Of a stretch of 64,000 bases of DNA, positions 50,924-59,556 are shown piece after piece. Position numbers and translations under genes: made by a program. The notes beneath the pieces are model-generated. The model was not told the origin of the DNA. It searched no databases and saw nothing but the letters and a program-made list of their open reading frames with translations. This DNA is from Bacillota bacterium (GTDB lineage: Bacteria > Bacillota > Clostridia > Acetivibrionales > JANLFN01). The DNA lies in assembly GCA_023421675.1 (NCBI GenBank), contig JAEZTC010000013.1, positions 310,001-374,000 of the forward strand. Direction: 5' to 3'. Numbering within the stretch: position 1 is the stretch's first letter; each line of letters begins with the position of its first letter.

Positions 50924-51227
50924 GCAGTGTATAGTTTACAGATTACAGTTAAGGGCAAAAGCGGGTTGACAGTTGACGAGATGACAAGGGGACAGTTAAA
51001 AGAAATTGAGAATTGAGAATGGAGAATTGAGAATTACAAGGCTATTAAGGACAAAAAGCAGTGTATAGTTTACAGATTACAATTTATAGTTCAAGAAATT
51101 AAGAATACAAAGAATGGTTTTGATAAAGATACAAAGAATTGAAGAGAATAAGGGGTTTTTATTTTTAAATATTCTCCATTCTCAATTCTCAATTCTCAAT
51201 TAATATATACTACTAATTTATAGTTCA
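50924..51227 (+). repeat. Composite heptad-repeat element between murB and rapZ
   Basis: Several 7-bp-period blocks fill the 320-base gap. A 24-bp perfect direct repeat occurs at 50924-50947 and 51058-51081 (units like GTGTATA, GTTTACA, GATTACA). GTTGACA-type units lie at 50965-50994. AATTGAG-type units (51004-51035) are complementary to 51171-51201, making an inverted repeat of ~31 bp around ~135 bases. A 13-bp direct repeat AATTTATAGTTCA occurs at 51081-51093 and 51215-51227. No coding potential was seen. Confidence 0.85.
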
Positions 51228-51240
51228 TATGGAGGTTAAG

Positions 51241-52113
51241 ATGCGGTTTATTGTTGTAACAGGTATTTCAGGAGCGGGTAAAAGCCAGGCGGCTAAATAT
51301 CTTGAAGATATGGGATTCTTTTGTGTTGATAATTTACCGCCTTCACTGATTCCCAAGTTTGCTGAGATATGTTTTCAGAGTAAAGGAAAAATGGACAAGG
51401 TAGCACTTGTTATAGATATAAGGGGAGGCGTCCTGTTGAATGACTTTTTCCCCGGACTTACCGCCCTTAAGGAAGCAGGTTTTTCTTATGACATACTTTT
51501 CCTTGAAGCATCAGATGATGTACTTGTCAAAAGGTTCAAGGAAAGCAGGCGTACTCATCCTCTTGCAGCAGACGGAAGGCTTATTAAGGGTATCGAGCAG
51601 GAAAGAGATATACTTCAGGAAATAAAGGAAAAGGCAAATTATATCATAGATACTTCCGAATTAACTCCGAGGCAGTTACGAGAGGAAATTTTAAATATTG
51701 TAGTTGATGGGAATGATTATAAGGGACTTATAATAAATGTTATTTCTTTTGGCTTTAAATATGGTATTCCGACAGATTGTGACCTTGTATTTGATGTAAG
51801 GTTTATTCCGAACCCTTTTTATGTAAGCTCAATGAAAAAGCTAACAGGAAAGCATGAAGCTGTAAAGGAATATGTAATGAGACACCCCGAGACACAGGAG
51901 TTTCTCCAGAAGCTTGAGGGTATGCTGGATTTCCTGATACCTAACTATGTTAAGGAAGGGAAATCACACCTTGTTATTGGTATAGGCTGTACCGGAGGCA
52001 AACATAGGTCTGTAACCATAGCGGATTCACTTTACAAGGCTCTTGGTGAGCAGCACAGGGTAATTATTGAACACAGAGATATTGAGAAGGACAATAGAGG
52101 TGCCGGCAGATGA
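51241..52113 (+). CDS. rapZ: RNase adapter protein RapZ (YvcJ)
   Basis: A 290-residue P-loop protein. N-terminal ATPase-like region: Walker A GISGAGKSQA (~8-17), DNLPPSLIP, SRRTHPL. The C-terminal domain, which in E. coli RapZ binds GlmZ RNA and GlcN6P, contains FGFKYGIP, DVRFIPNPFY and GCTGGKHRSV. The ATG at 51241 has GGAGGT six bases upstream; the in-frame ATG at 51229 overlaps this SD. It ends in an ATGA overlap with yvcK. Confidence 0.94.
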   Translation: MRFIVVTGISGAGKSQAAKYLEDMGFFCVDNLPPSLIPKFAEICFQSKGKMDKVALVIDIRGGVLLNDFFPGLTALKEAGFSYDILFLEASDDVLVKRFKESRRTHPLAADGRLIKGIEQERDILQEIKEKANYIIDTSELTPRQLREEILNIVVDGNDYKGLIINVISFGFKYGIPTDCDLVFDVRFIPNPFYVSSMKKLTGKHEAVKEYVMRHPETQEFLQKLEGMLDFLIPNYVKEGKSHLVIGIGCTGGKHRSVTIADSLYKALGEQHRVIIEHRDIEKDNRGAGR

Positions 52114-53441
52114 GGTTTGTTGACTGGTTCAGGCCAGGAATCAGAATAAAAAGATGGATATTGCTTGGCTTGGTTGGAATAGCCTGCATAAGTTTCGGGC
52201 TTTCTTTTCTCCTTACCGAAATATATAGAAGCATGTTGAAGAATGTTTTGTCCGTAATGCTTATTGTATCAGGGTGTATTTTTATATTCCTTTCAATTAA
52301 GTACCTTACAAAGACACTTTATCATGCTATTACAAACAGTAAATTTAGAATTTCATTAGACTCTGATAAACTGAGTAATCTTTTGTATGAACGCAGAATA
52401 CTTATAAATGGACCTAAAATTGTTGTGGTTGGCGGTGGTACAGGCCTTTCAACCATGCTAAGAGGTCTCAAACTATATAGTTCAAACATTACTGCCATAG
52501 TTGCCGTATCAGACGACGGAGGCGGTTCAGGGGTACTAAGACAGGATCTTGGAATGCTCCCTCCTGGTGATATAAGAAACTGTATGCTCGCGTTGGCAGA
52601 TACCGAGCCTACAATGGAAAAGCTTCTGCAATACAGGTTTGAGGATGGTATGCTGAAGGGACAAAACTTTGGAAACCTGTTTCTTGCTGCAATGCACGGC
52701 ATTTCAACCAATTTTGAGGAAGCGGTTCATAAAATGAGCTCCGTTCTTGCAGTAACAGGAAAGGTTTTACCGGTGACACTTGAAAATGTCAGATTGTGTG
52801 CCGAACTGGAAGATGGAAGCATTATATGCGGTGAATCCAACATTGGAAAGCACTATTCTACTCACCCTGGTAAAATAAAAAGGGTCTTTATGGAACCTGA
52901 AGCAATTTGCCCTTTACAAGATGCCATTGATTCCATCCTGGAAGCCGATGCAATAATTTTTGGTCCGGGAAGTCTTTATACAAGTGTAATACCTAACCTT
53001 CTTGTAAAAGGTATATCTGATGCTATAAAAAAGTCAAATGCAATTAATATATATGTTTGTAATGTTATGACGCAGGCAGGGGAAACAGAGGGCTATACCG
53101 TTTCAGACCACATTAAGGCTATTGAAGAGCATTCATATAAGGAAATCATTGATTACTGTGTGGTTAATACGGCTCACATTACAGACGAGCTGAAGGCTAA
53201 ATATATGGAGGAACGTGCGGAAGCAGTAGCTGTAGATACCGATGTACTTGAGAAGAAAGGTATAAATATTATAGGCGGAGAGTTTGTCAGTATAAAAAAC
53301 AACCTGGTAAGGCATAATCCTGAAAAGCTTGCGGAGTCTATAATAGAACTTATTGCAGAGAATGTGCTTGCTAAAGATAAAAAGAGAATGATTGACTATT
53401 ATTATGTTAAAGACAGATTGAAAAAGCATACAGCTGGCTAA
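52110..53441 (+). CDS. yvcK: Gluconeogenesis factor YvcK/GlmR
   Basis: A 443-residue protein of the CofD/YvcK family. Two N-terminal membrane helices (~18-38, 45-65) precede the Rossmann-like core: VVVGGGTGLSTMLRGLK, VSDDGGGSG, LPPGDIRNC, IFGPGSLYTSVIPN. YvcK binds UDP-GlcNAc and steers carbon toward cell-wall precursors through GlmS in B. subtilis. The membrane helices place this version at the membrane, unlike the soluble Bacillus protein. Start overlaps the rapZ stop (ATGA). Confidence 0.93.
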   Translation: MRFVDWFRPGIRIKRWILLGLVGIACISFGLSFLLTEIYRSMLKNVLSVMLIVSGCIFIFLSIKYLTKTLYHAITNSKFRISLDSDKLSNLLYERRILINGPKIVVVGGGTGLSTMLRGLKLYSSNITAIVAVSDDGGGSGVLRQDLGMLPPGDIRNCMLALADTEPTMEKLLQYRFEDGMLKGQNFGNLFLAAMHGISTNFEEAVHKMSSVLAVTGKVLPVTLENVRLCAELEDGSIICGESNIGKHYSTHPGKIKRVFMEPEAICPLQDAIDSILEADAIIFGPGSLYTSVIPNLLVKGISDAIKKSNAINIYVCNVMTQAGETEGYTVSDHIKAIEEHSYKEIIDYCVVNTAHITDELKAKYMEERAEAVAVDTDVLEKKGINIIGGEFVSIKNNLVRHNPEKLAESIIELIAENVLAKDKKRMIDYYYVKDRLKKHTAG

Positions 53442-53459
53442 CCAAGCGGAGGAATGATG

Positions 53460-55412
53460 ATGGAATTTGGAAGAAGACATTTCAGGACCTTTGAAAGAGG
53501 TACTGAAAAAGAATGGCTAATCACAAATGGAATCGGCGGGTATGCCTCTTCTACAATATCAGGTGCAAACATAAGAAGATATCATGGTTTACTAATTGCC
53601 TCACTTAAACCTCCAACCATGAGACACCTTATTCTTTCAAGACTTGATGAAAGCTTTTTTATCGACGGTTCCAGATATGATCTTGCCGCTTTCAGAACTC
53701 CCGGCTTTACTGCTGAAGGTTACAAATACCTCGAAAAATTTGAGAAAAACCCTTTCCCGAAATATTTTTACCGGGTTGCAGGTCTGTCCATAGAAAAAAG
53801 TATATGTATGACACATGGAAAAAATACAGTAAATGTAGTCTATCACATTGTCAATGGAGAGACGCCTGCTGTCATGAGGCTTACCCCATTAGTAAACTTC
53901 CGTGACCATCATTATGAGTCCAGAAGTAAATACATGGACTTTAAACAAAGTGTTGAGTACAACTCGGTAATTATAACACCATATAATCTGAAAAATAAAA
54001 TAAAACTTTATTGCGATACTGGTATGTTTAATGCAACCGAGGGGTGTACTTTTTATAATATGGAATACCCGGTTGAAGGTGAACGTGGATTGGCACCATC
54101 GGAAGATCATTATATGCCAGGCTACTATGAAATTTCTCTCAAGTCTTATGAAGACAGATATATAACCTTTATTGCCTCAACTGAAAACGAGTTTGAGAAA
54201 GATGGTATATTGACATTCAAAAATGAAAAACTGAGAATTGATGAAATTCTTAAAAAAGCAAACTGTACAGACAAATTTGAGTCATTGCTGGTAAGGGCAG
54301 CAGATGATTTTATAGTTCGCAGGCAGTCAACTAACGCCAAAACGATTATTGCCGGATATCCTTGGTTTACTGACTGGGGAAGGGATACAATGATAGCTTT
54401 TCCAGGCATTACACTTGCCTCTGGAAGGTTTGAGGATGCAAGAGAAATACTGCTTACATTTTCAAAGTATGTAAAGGACGGACTTATTCCAAATGTTTTT
54501 CCTGATGAAGGAGAAGCACCTGCTTACAACAGTGTTGATGCAGCTCTTTGGTATTTTGAAGCAGCTAAGAAATATATTGAATATACAGGCGATTCAAGGT
54601 TTGTAATTGATAATCTGTATAGTTCGCTTCAAAGCATTATTGAGAATTTTATAAATGGCACACTGTTTGATATAAAGGTTACTGATGATGGGCTCGTAAG
54701 GGCTGGAAATGAGACTACACAGCTTACCTGGATGGATGCCAAGGTTGGTGATTGGGTAGTTACCCCAAGGCATGGAAAAGCTGTAGAAATAAATGCCCTT
54801 TGGTACAATGCGCTTATGGTCATGGCACAGCTGAATAAATTCAAGGGTTGGAAAACCGATTATTATAAAAACCTTGCTAAAAAAGCCAAAGAGTCATTTA
54901 TCGAATGCTTCTGGAATGAGAAGGACGATTGTTTATATGATGTGGTGACAGGAGAGATAAAGGATTCAAAAATAAGACCAAATCAGATAATGGCTGTGAG
55001 CCTGTCATTCCCAATCCTTGAAGGAGAAAAAGCAAAGAATGTGGTTGACTGTGTTTGGAATAAGCTTTATACTCCTTATGGGTTAAGGACCTTATCAAAT
55101 GATTCTGAGCAATACAGGGGTATATATTCGGGCGACAGAATAAGCAGGGATGGGGCATATCATCAGGGAACAGTGTGGCCTTGGCTTATGGGTTCCTTTA
55201 TAACTGGCTTTTTAAGGGTTTATGGCAATGATGATAATACTAAACAAACTGCATTAAGTTTTATAACACCATTTTTTGATCATTTATATGACGCGTGCCT
55301 GGGAAGCATTTCTGAAATATTTGATGGGGATTTTCCGCACTGGCCAAGAGGGGCGTTTGCTCAGGCATGGAGTGTAGGGGAAATACTCAGAGTATATAAA
55401 AAGCTTATTTAA
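53460..55412 (+). CDS. Glycogen debranching enzyme-type glycoside hydrolase (GH133-like)
   Basis: A 650-residue protein of the archaeal/bacterial amylo-alpha-1,6-glucosidase (GDE_C) family. The N-terminal domain opens with EWLITNGIGGYASSTISG and RRYHGLLIAS, the family hallmark. The (alpha/alpha)6 catalytic domain has GYPWFTDWGRDTMIAFPG, PNVFPDEG, LTWMDAK, VEINALWYNAL, and QGTVWPWLMG. It likely trims alpha-1,6 branches of glycogen. No signal peptide, so cytoplasmic. Three successive ATGs are available; 53460 has the best spacing (six) from GGAGGA. It sits between yvcK and whiA, which are usually adjacent. Confidence 0.9.
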   Translation: MEFGRRHFRTFERGTEKEWLITNGIGGYASSTISGANIRRYHGLLIASLKPPTMRHLILSRLDESFFIDGSRYDLAAFRTPGFTAEGYKYLEKFEKNPFPKYFYRVAGLSIEKSICMTHGKNTVNVVYHIVNGETPAVMRLTPLVNFRDHHYESRSKYMDFKQSVEYNSVIITPYNLKNKIKLYCDTGMFNATEGCTFYNMEYPVEGERGLAPSEDHYMPGYYEISLKSYEDRYITFIASTENEFEKDGILTFKNEKLRIDEILKKANCTDKFESLLVRAADDFIVRRQSTNAKTIIAGYPWFTDWGRDTMIAFPGITLASGRFEDAREILLTFSKYVKDGLIPNVFPDEGEAPAYNSVDAALWYFEAAKKYIEYTGDSRFVIDNLYSSLQSIIENFINGTLFDIKVTDDGLVRAGNETTQLTWMDAKVGDWVVTPRHGKAVEINALWYNALMVMAQLNKFKGWKTDYYKNLAKKAKESFIECFWNEKDDCLYDVVTGEIKDSKIRPNQIMAVSLSFPILEGEKAKNVVDCVWNKLYTPYGLRTLSNDSEQYRGIYSGDRISRDGAYHQGTVWPWLMGSFITGFLRVYGNDDNTKQTALSFITPFFDHLYDACLGSISEIFDGDFPHWPRGAFAQAWSVGEILRVYKKLI

Positions 55413-55455
55413 TATAAACACTCTCTATTTAAGAGTTACGAGGGGGTAAATTAAT

Positions 55456-56412
55456 TTGTCTTTTTCTTCAACAGTTAAAAATGAATTATGCAGACTAGAA
55501 ATAAATGACAGATGCTGCCTTCTAGCCGAGTTGGCTGCTGTAATTGGGAGCAGTTATGTAGTCGGGTCTTCAGACATGAATGGATTGAGTATTAAAATAT
55601 CTACAGAAAACGCTGCATTCGCGCGTAGAGTATTTTCAATAATTAAAAAGCTTTATAACATTTACCCGCAGGTTTTAATAAGGCGTTCTAAAAAGTTTAA
55701 GAAGCACATTTCATACACATTGATTATTACAACTGCAACCGGTCTTAAAAAAATTCTCAGTGATGCGGGTATAAGCTATCTGAAAGATACTGAATCAGGG
55801 GAAGGCTTTACTATACAGACACAGTTGCTGCTCAAAAAAAGCTGCTGCAAAAAGGCGTTTTTAAGAGGAGCCTTTTTGGCAGGTGGTTCTGTCAGTGACC
55901 CCGAAAAGACCTATCACCTTGAGATTGCAAACCATAATCACAACCTTGCTCTGGAACTGGTTAAAGTCGCTGATAAGTTTCATCTTAATGCCAAAATAAT
56001 TATGCGCAAGGGAAGCTATGTCACCTATATTAAGGAAGGTGAGAATATAGTTGATTTCCTTAACGCTATTGGCGCACATTCCGCGCTTTTAGAGCTTGAA
56101 AATGTTCGGATATTGAAAGAAATGCGTAACAATGTTAACAGGATAGTTAACTGTGAGACTGCCAACCTTGGTAAAACAGTAGAAGCTTCCATCCGTCAGA
56201 TGGAAAACATTGAATATATTAGGGATGTCATTGGTTTTAACTCACTTCCGGAAAATCTCAGGGAAGTAGCAGAACTGAGGCTTAAACACAGTGATGCAAA
56301 CCTTAAGGAGCTTGGGGAAATGTTAAGCCCTCCTCTTGGCAAATCAGGTGTTAATCACAGGCTAAGAAAGCTTGATAACATTGCTGAAGGTATACGCTCA
56401 AACAAGAAATAG
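55456..56412 (+). CDS. whiA: WhiA sporulation/cell-division regulator
   Basis: A 318-residue DNA-binding protein with a degenerate LAGLIDADG homing-endonuclease domain (~1-220; FLRGAFLAGGSVSDPEKTYHLE in parts) and a C-terminal helix-turn-helix (~225-312; LRLKHSDANLKELGEML, PPLGKSGVNHRLRKL). It is known to influence cell division and, in Streptomyces, sporulation. TTG start at 55456 with GAGGGGG upstream. Last gene of the murB cluster, followed by a terminator. Confidence 0.95.
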   Translation: MSFSSTVKNELCRLEINDRCCLLAELAAVIGSSYVVGSSDMNGLSIKISTENAAFARRVFSIIKKLYNIYPQVLIRRSKKFKKHISYTLIITTATGLKKILSDAGISYLKDTESGEGFTIQTQLLLKKSCCKKAFLRGAFLAGGSVSDPEKTYHLEIANHNHNLALELVKVADKFHLNAKIIMRKGSYVTYIKEGENIVDFLNAIGAHSALLELENVRILKEMRNNVNRIVNCETANLGKTVEASIRQMENIEYIRDVIGFNSLPENLREVAELRLKHSDANLKELGEMLSPPLGKSGVNHRLRKLDNIAEGIRSNKK

Positions 56413-56451
56413 CACCTAAAAAATAGAATATATGTGTATTACAATAAGAAT

Positions 56452-56474
56452 CCGGTTATAAAACCGGTTTTTTT
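56452..56474 (+). terminator. Intrinsic terminator after whiA
   Basis: CCGGTT / AACCGG with an ATAA loop and TTTTTTT. It separates whiA from the spoIIA promoter region. Confidence 0.88.
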
Positions 56475-56518
56475 GTTGTTATGTTTTTTAAAATTGACAT
56501 AAAATTACATATTACTTT

Positions 56519-56547
56519 GAAGGGTATTGAAAACATTTGGAGAATAT
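56519..56547 (+). promoter_or_regulatory. Sigma-H-like promoter of the spoIIA operon
   Basis: GAAGGGTAT (56519-56527) fits the sigma-H -35 consensus RnAGGAwww with one mismatch. After an 11-base spacer, GGAGAATAT (56539-56547) fits RnnGAATww exactly. Sigma-H drives spoIIA in Bacillus and most clostridia. The predicted start at ~56554-56557 is the first base of the structured RNA. A TTGACA at 56494 has no partner -10. Confidence 0.6.
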
Positions 56548-56556
56548 AAATTCTGT

Positions 56557-56699
56557 AACGAGGCGATAGATGTCCCCCACCTCTATAGGTGGAGGGCACC
56601 ATTTTGGTTTCCTGATGGTGGGCATATCCCCGGCCTCGTTGAAGCGCACTGAGGTAAGAAAATTTCTTCTACAACCGAAAAATTTTCTACTGATGCGTT
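56557..56699 (+). ncRNA. Candidate two-domain structured leader RNA of spoIIA
   Basis: Domain 1 is closed by AACGAGGC (56557-56564) with GCCTCGTT (56633-56640). It contains a 12-bp helix TGTCCCCCACCT (56571-56582) / AGGTGGAGGGCA (56587-56598, one mismatch) with loop CTAT, and a CACCAT (56597-56602) / ATGGTG (56615-56620) hairpin. Domain 2 is closed by AAGCGCACTG with TGATGCGTT (56691-56699) and contains GTAAGAAAATTT (56654-56665) / AAATTTTCTAC (56680-56690). A small CCGGA/TCCGG hairpin follows at 56705-56721, before the AGGAGGG SD. I cannot match it to a named family. Confidence 0.6.
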
Positions 56700-56747
56700 A
56701 TAAGCCGGAGTTAATTTCCGGTAACATTTGTCAGGAGGGAGATTAAA

Positions 56748-57089
56748 TTGCAGATTAAACTATCTTCAAGGGGTACTACCCTGATTGTAATTATTAATGG
56801 TGAACTGGATCATCATTATGTAGAATATCTAAAACGTAAGGTAGATGCCGAACTGATCAAATCATCGGTAAAAAATGTTATTTTCGACTTTACAAAAGTA
56901 AATTTTATGGATAGCTCGGGTATTGGAGTAATCATGGGAAGGTATAAGAATATCCAGATGCTTAGAGGTAAGGTGGCAATAGTAAATCCGAATTCCCAGG
57001 TTAAAAGAATTTTTGAAATGTCAGGAATTTTGAGAATTATTCCAGTTTATGATAACATGGATAATGCAATGGAACTAATGACAAGTTAA
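56748..57089 (+). CDS. spoIIAA: Anti-sigma F factor antagonist SpoIIAA
   Basis: A 113-residue STAS-domain protein. The phosphorylatable serine is in VNFMDSSGIGVIMGRY (S56/S57). When dephosphorylated it binds SpoIIAB and frees sigma-F in the forespore. TTG start at 56748 with CAGGAGGGAG upstream. First gene of spoIIA. Confidence 0.95.
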   Translation: MQIKLSSRGTTLIVIINGELDHHYVEYLKRKVDAELIKSSVKNVIFDFTKVNFMDSSGIGVIMGRYKNIQMLRGKVAIVNPNSQVKRIFEMSGILRIIPVYDNMDNAMELMTS

Positions 57090-57134
57090 GCTCTTCAATT
57101 ATGAATTAATTCTGTATAAATAGGGAGGTAAAAA

Positions 57135-57569
57135 ATGCAGCCGATAAATGAAATGAGGTTGGAATTTCTAAGTAAATCAAACAATGAGTCCTTCGCGAGG
57201 GTTACTGCGGCAGCTTTTGTTTCGCAGCTTGATCCTACAATAGAAGAACTTACGGATATAAAGACTGCCGTATCTGAAGCAGTCACAAATTCGATTATTC
57301 ATGGTTATGACAACAAAGAGGGTATTGTAAGGATGATATGCAAGCTTTATAAAAACTCTGTGGAAATAACTATTTCTGATGAGGGTGTGGGTATTGAGGA
57401 CATTGAACTTGCCAGACAGCCCCTTTACACCTCTAAACCGGAAATGGAAAGGTCAGGAATGGGATTTACAGTTATGGAAAGCTTTATGGACCGGGTAGAT
57501 ATTACATCGGAAACTGGAAAGGGAACTACCATAACAATGTTTAAGGAGTTTAAATCTCTCGTGCGTTAG
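57135..57569 (+). CDS. spoIIAB: Anti-sigma F factor / SpoIIAA kinase SpoIIAB
   Basis: A 144-residue GHKL-type serine kinase. N-box EAVTNSIIHGY, G1 DEGVGIED, G2 SGMGFTVM and the C-terminal GKGTTITMFK are all present. It holds sigma-F inactive and phosphorylates SpoIIAA. GGGAGGT precedes the ATG. Confidence 0.96.
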   Translation: MQPINEMRLEFLSKSNNESFARVTAAAFVSQLDPTIEELTDIKTAVSEAVTNSIIHGYDNKEGIVRMICKLYKNSVEITISDEGVGIEDIELARQPLYTSKPEMERSGMGFTVMESFMDRVDITSETGKGTTITMFKEFKSLVR

Positions 57570-57693
57570 TAGTAGTAAAAAAATTTTAATTATAAATGTA
57601 ATAATTATGTAAAAGTGGCAATAATTAATAATACATTATGTAATGTTTAGTATCATTTAACGTATTTGCACGAGGGAAAGGTAAACGGGGTAT

Positions 57694-58434
57694 ATGAATA
57701 ATTTACAGGACTATGATGTCATAGATCTTATAGAAAGTGCCAAGGGAGGAGATAAAGATGCTCAATCCCTGCTGGTTGAAAAAAATATAGGCCTTGTATG
57801 GAGCATTGTACGTAGGTTCCAAAACAGAGGTTATGAAGCTGACGATTTGTTTCAGATTGGCTGTATTGGCCTTATAAAAGCAATCAATAAATTTGATAAA
57901 TCATATGATGTAAGATTTTCAACATATGCTGTACCTATGATTATAGGAGAAATCAAAAGATTTATACGTGATGACGGTATTATTAAGGTGAGTCGTTCTT
58001 TAAAAGAAATATCCAGTAAGGCAAGAATAACAAAGGAAGTAATGAGCAAGGAGCTTGGAAGGGAGCCTTCGGTTAATGAAATTGCGGACAGGCTTAGTAT
58101 ACAGGTTGAGGAACTTGTAATGGCTATGGAAGCGGGATGTGTTCCAGAATCACTTTACAATACTGTAAGTGAAGGTGACAATTCTCCGATTTTGCTTATA
58201 GATAGAATTGATTCAGAGAGTAACAGCAACGAGCTTGATATAATTGATAAGATAGCATTGAAACAGGTACTTGAAACACTAAAACCCAGAGAAAAGCAAA
58301 TAATAGTTTTAAGATATTTCAAGGAAAAAACGCAGGCACAAATTGCTGTAATGTTGGGCCTTTCCCAGGTACAGGTATCAAGAATAGAAAAAAAGATAAT
58401 TGAGGATATAAGAAAAAAAATCAGTAACAATTAG
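57694..58434 (+). CDS. sigF: RNA polymerase sigma-F factor
   Basis: A 246-residue sigma-70 family factor active first in the forespore. Region 2 is seen in DDLFQIGCIGLIKAINKFD and VRFSTYAVPMIIGEIKRFIRDDG (split), region 3 in SRSLKEISSKARI, and region 4 in LSQVQVSRIEKKI. It lies 124 bases after spoIIAB, longer than usual; the gap is AT-rich and may hold a secondary promoter, but no firm match was seen. SD GAGGGAAAGG is rather distant. Confidence 0.95.
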   Translation: MNNLQDYDVIDLIESAKGGDKDAQSLLVEKNIGLVWSIVRRFQNRGYEADDLFQIGCIGLIKAINKFDKSYDVRFSTYAVPMIIGEIKRFIRDDGIIKVSRSLKEISSKARITKEVMSKELGREPSVNEIADRLSIQVEELVMAMEAGCVPESLYNTVSEGDNSPILLIDRIDSESNSNELDIIDKIALKQVLETLKPREKQIIVLRYFKEKTQAQIAVMLGLSQVQVSRIEKKIIEDIRKKISNN

Positions 58435-58435
58435 A

Positions 58436-58474
58436 TAGACCCCGGAATACTCCGGGGCCTGTCTTTGTTTTTTT
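58436..58474 (+). terminator. Terminator after sigF
   Basis: CCCCGGA / TCCGGGG with ATAC loop, extended by AGAC/GTCT, then TTTGTTTTTTT. Convergent with the minus-strand dehydrogenase that ends at 58476. Confidence 0.88.
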
Positions 58475-58475
58475 A

Positions 58476-59534
58476 TTAAAGCATCTTACGTTCTGTTATT
58501 TCAGGTGATACAAAAACCTTTATAAGTTCCGGGTTTGTACGGAGTTCATGAAGTGCCTTCTCCAATTCTTCAAGAGGTACAACCATTGAGAATAATGGGC
58601 GAGGATCTACTCTGTTATACTTAAGAAGATTTATAACATCTCCCCAGTCATTACCGATACCGGCACATGATCCGCTGACTTTCTTTTCACCCAAAACAAA
58701 TTCATAAGGAGGAAGACTTGCAGTTTCACCTTCAGGTACAACACCGAAGGCCTCAACCTTTCCGCCTCTTCTTACCATATCAAAAGCCTGTTCATAGGTC
58801 TTAGGAGTGCCTACTGCTTCAAGGACATAATCTGCACCTATGCCGTTTGTTATTCTCTTAACCTCAGCAACAGGGTCCTTGATTTGATTGATATCAATAG
58901 TGATATCGGCACCCATTTCCTTAGCCATTTCAAGTCTTACCGGGTTATCTCCAATTACTATAACCGGTGCAGCACCACGTAGTTTTGCAAGTGAGGCGTG
59001 CAGAATTCCAAGTCCGCAGCCTATTACTACGACACTTGAGGATATCTTGCAGCCCATTTTCTTTGAAGCCTGTAAAACAGCAGTCATTGGTTCTATAAAA
59101 GCTGCTGATAAATCATCAACATCTTCGGGAATAGGATAACAGTTTTTCCATGGAGCCTTTACGTACTCTGCAAATGCACCATCCGTGTGAATTCCAAGCT
59201 GTGTAAAGGTCTGGCATAACAGGCCTTCGTCTCTTCTGCAGAAATAGCAGCTGCCGCAAGGCATACAGATATCAACAGATACTCTGTCACCAACCTTGAC
59301 TCCTTTAGCGTTTTTACCAACCTCTTCAACGATACCCCAGAACTCATGACCTGAAATCATTGGAAGATGTTCTGCAGCATATTTACCATTATATATTTTC
59401 CAATCGGTACCACAGATACCGCACATTTTAACCTTTATTAAAACCTCATCATCATTTATTACAGGAACGGGCACCTGCTTTAAAACCATTTTCCCTGGTG
59501 CTTCTATTACCTGAGCTTTCATCATTCTAGCCAT
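58476..59534 (-). CDS. Zinc-dependent alcohol/polyol dehydrogenase (MDR family)
   Basis: A 352-residue medium-chain dehydrogenase of the sorbitol/threonine dehydrogenase type. Catalytic zinc: CGICGTDW and GHEFWG. The structural zinc loop CGSCYFCRRDEGLLC has four cysteines. NAD-binding Rossmann motif: GCGLGILHASLAKLRGA. It likely oxidises a secondary alcohol of a sugar or polyol; substrate unknown. The ATG has GGGGTG upstream on the minus strand. It lies 22 bases after the isomerase-like gene with which it forms an operon. Confidence 0.88.
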   Translation of the reverse strand: MARMMKAQVIEAPGKMVLKQVPVPVINDDEVLIKVKMCGICGTDWKIYNGKYAAEHLPMISGHEFWGIVEEVGKNAKGVKVGDRVSVDICMPCGSCYFCRRDEGLLCQTFTQLGIHTDGAFAEYVKAPWKNCYPIPEDVDDLSAAFIEPMTAVLQASKKMGCKISSSVVVIGCGLGILHASLAKLRGAAPVIVIGDNPVRLEMAKEMGADITIDINQIKDPVAEVKRITNGIGADYVLEAVGTPKTYEQAFDMVRRGGKVEAFGVVPEGETASLPPYEFVLGEKKVSGSCAGIGNDWGDVINLLKYNRVDPRPLFSMVVPLEELEKALHELRTNPELIKVFVSPEITERKML

Positions 59535-59556
59535 ATTAACACCCCTGTCTGGTTAA

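Noticed and set aside
50924..51227. CRISPR array or insertion sequence in the murB-rapZ gap
   Set aside because: Repeats are degenerate 7-bp units with no uniform spacers, no cas genes, no transposase and no terminal target duplication visible.
56494..56522. Sigma-A promoter starting at TTGACA 56494
   Set aside because: No -10 box occurs 16-18 bases downstream (TTTGAA); the sigma-H pattern just below fits better.
56582..56600. SAM-box-like AGGTGGAGGG in the spoIIA leader
   Set aside because: Only the short purine core matches. The following SAM-I motifs (GGCCC, GAAACC, GGCAACC) are missing, and the strand is used in a local 12-bp helix instead.
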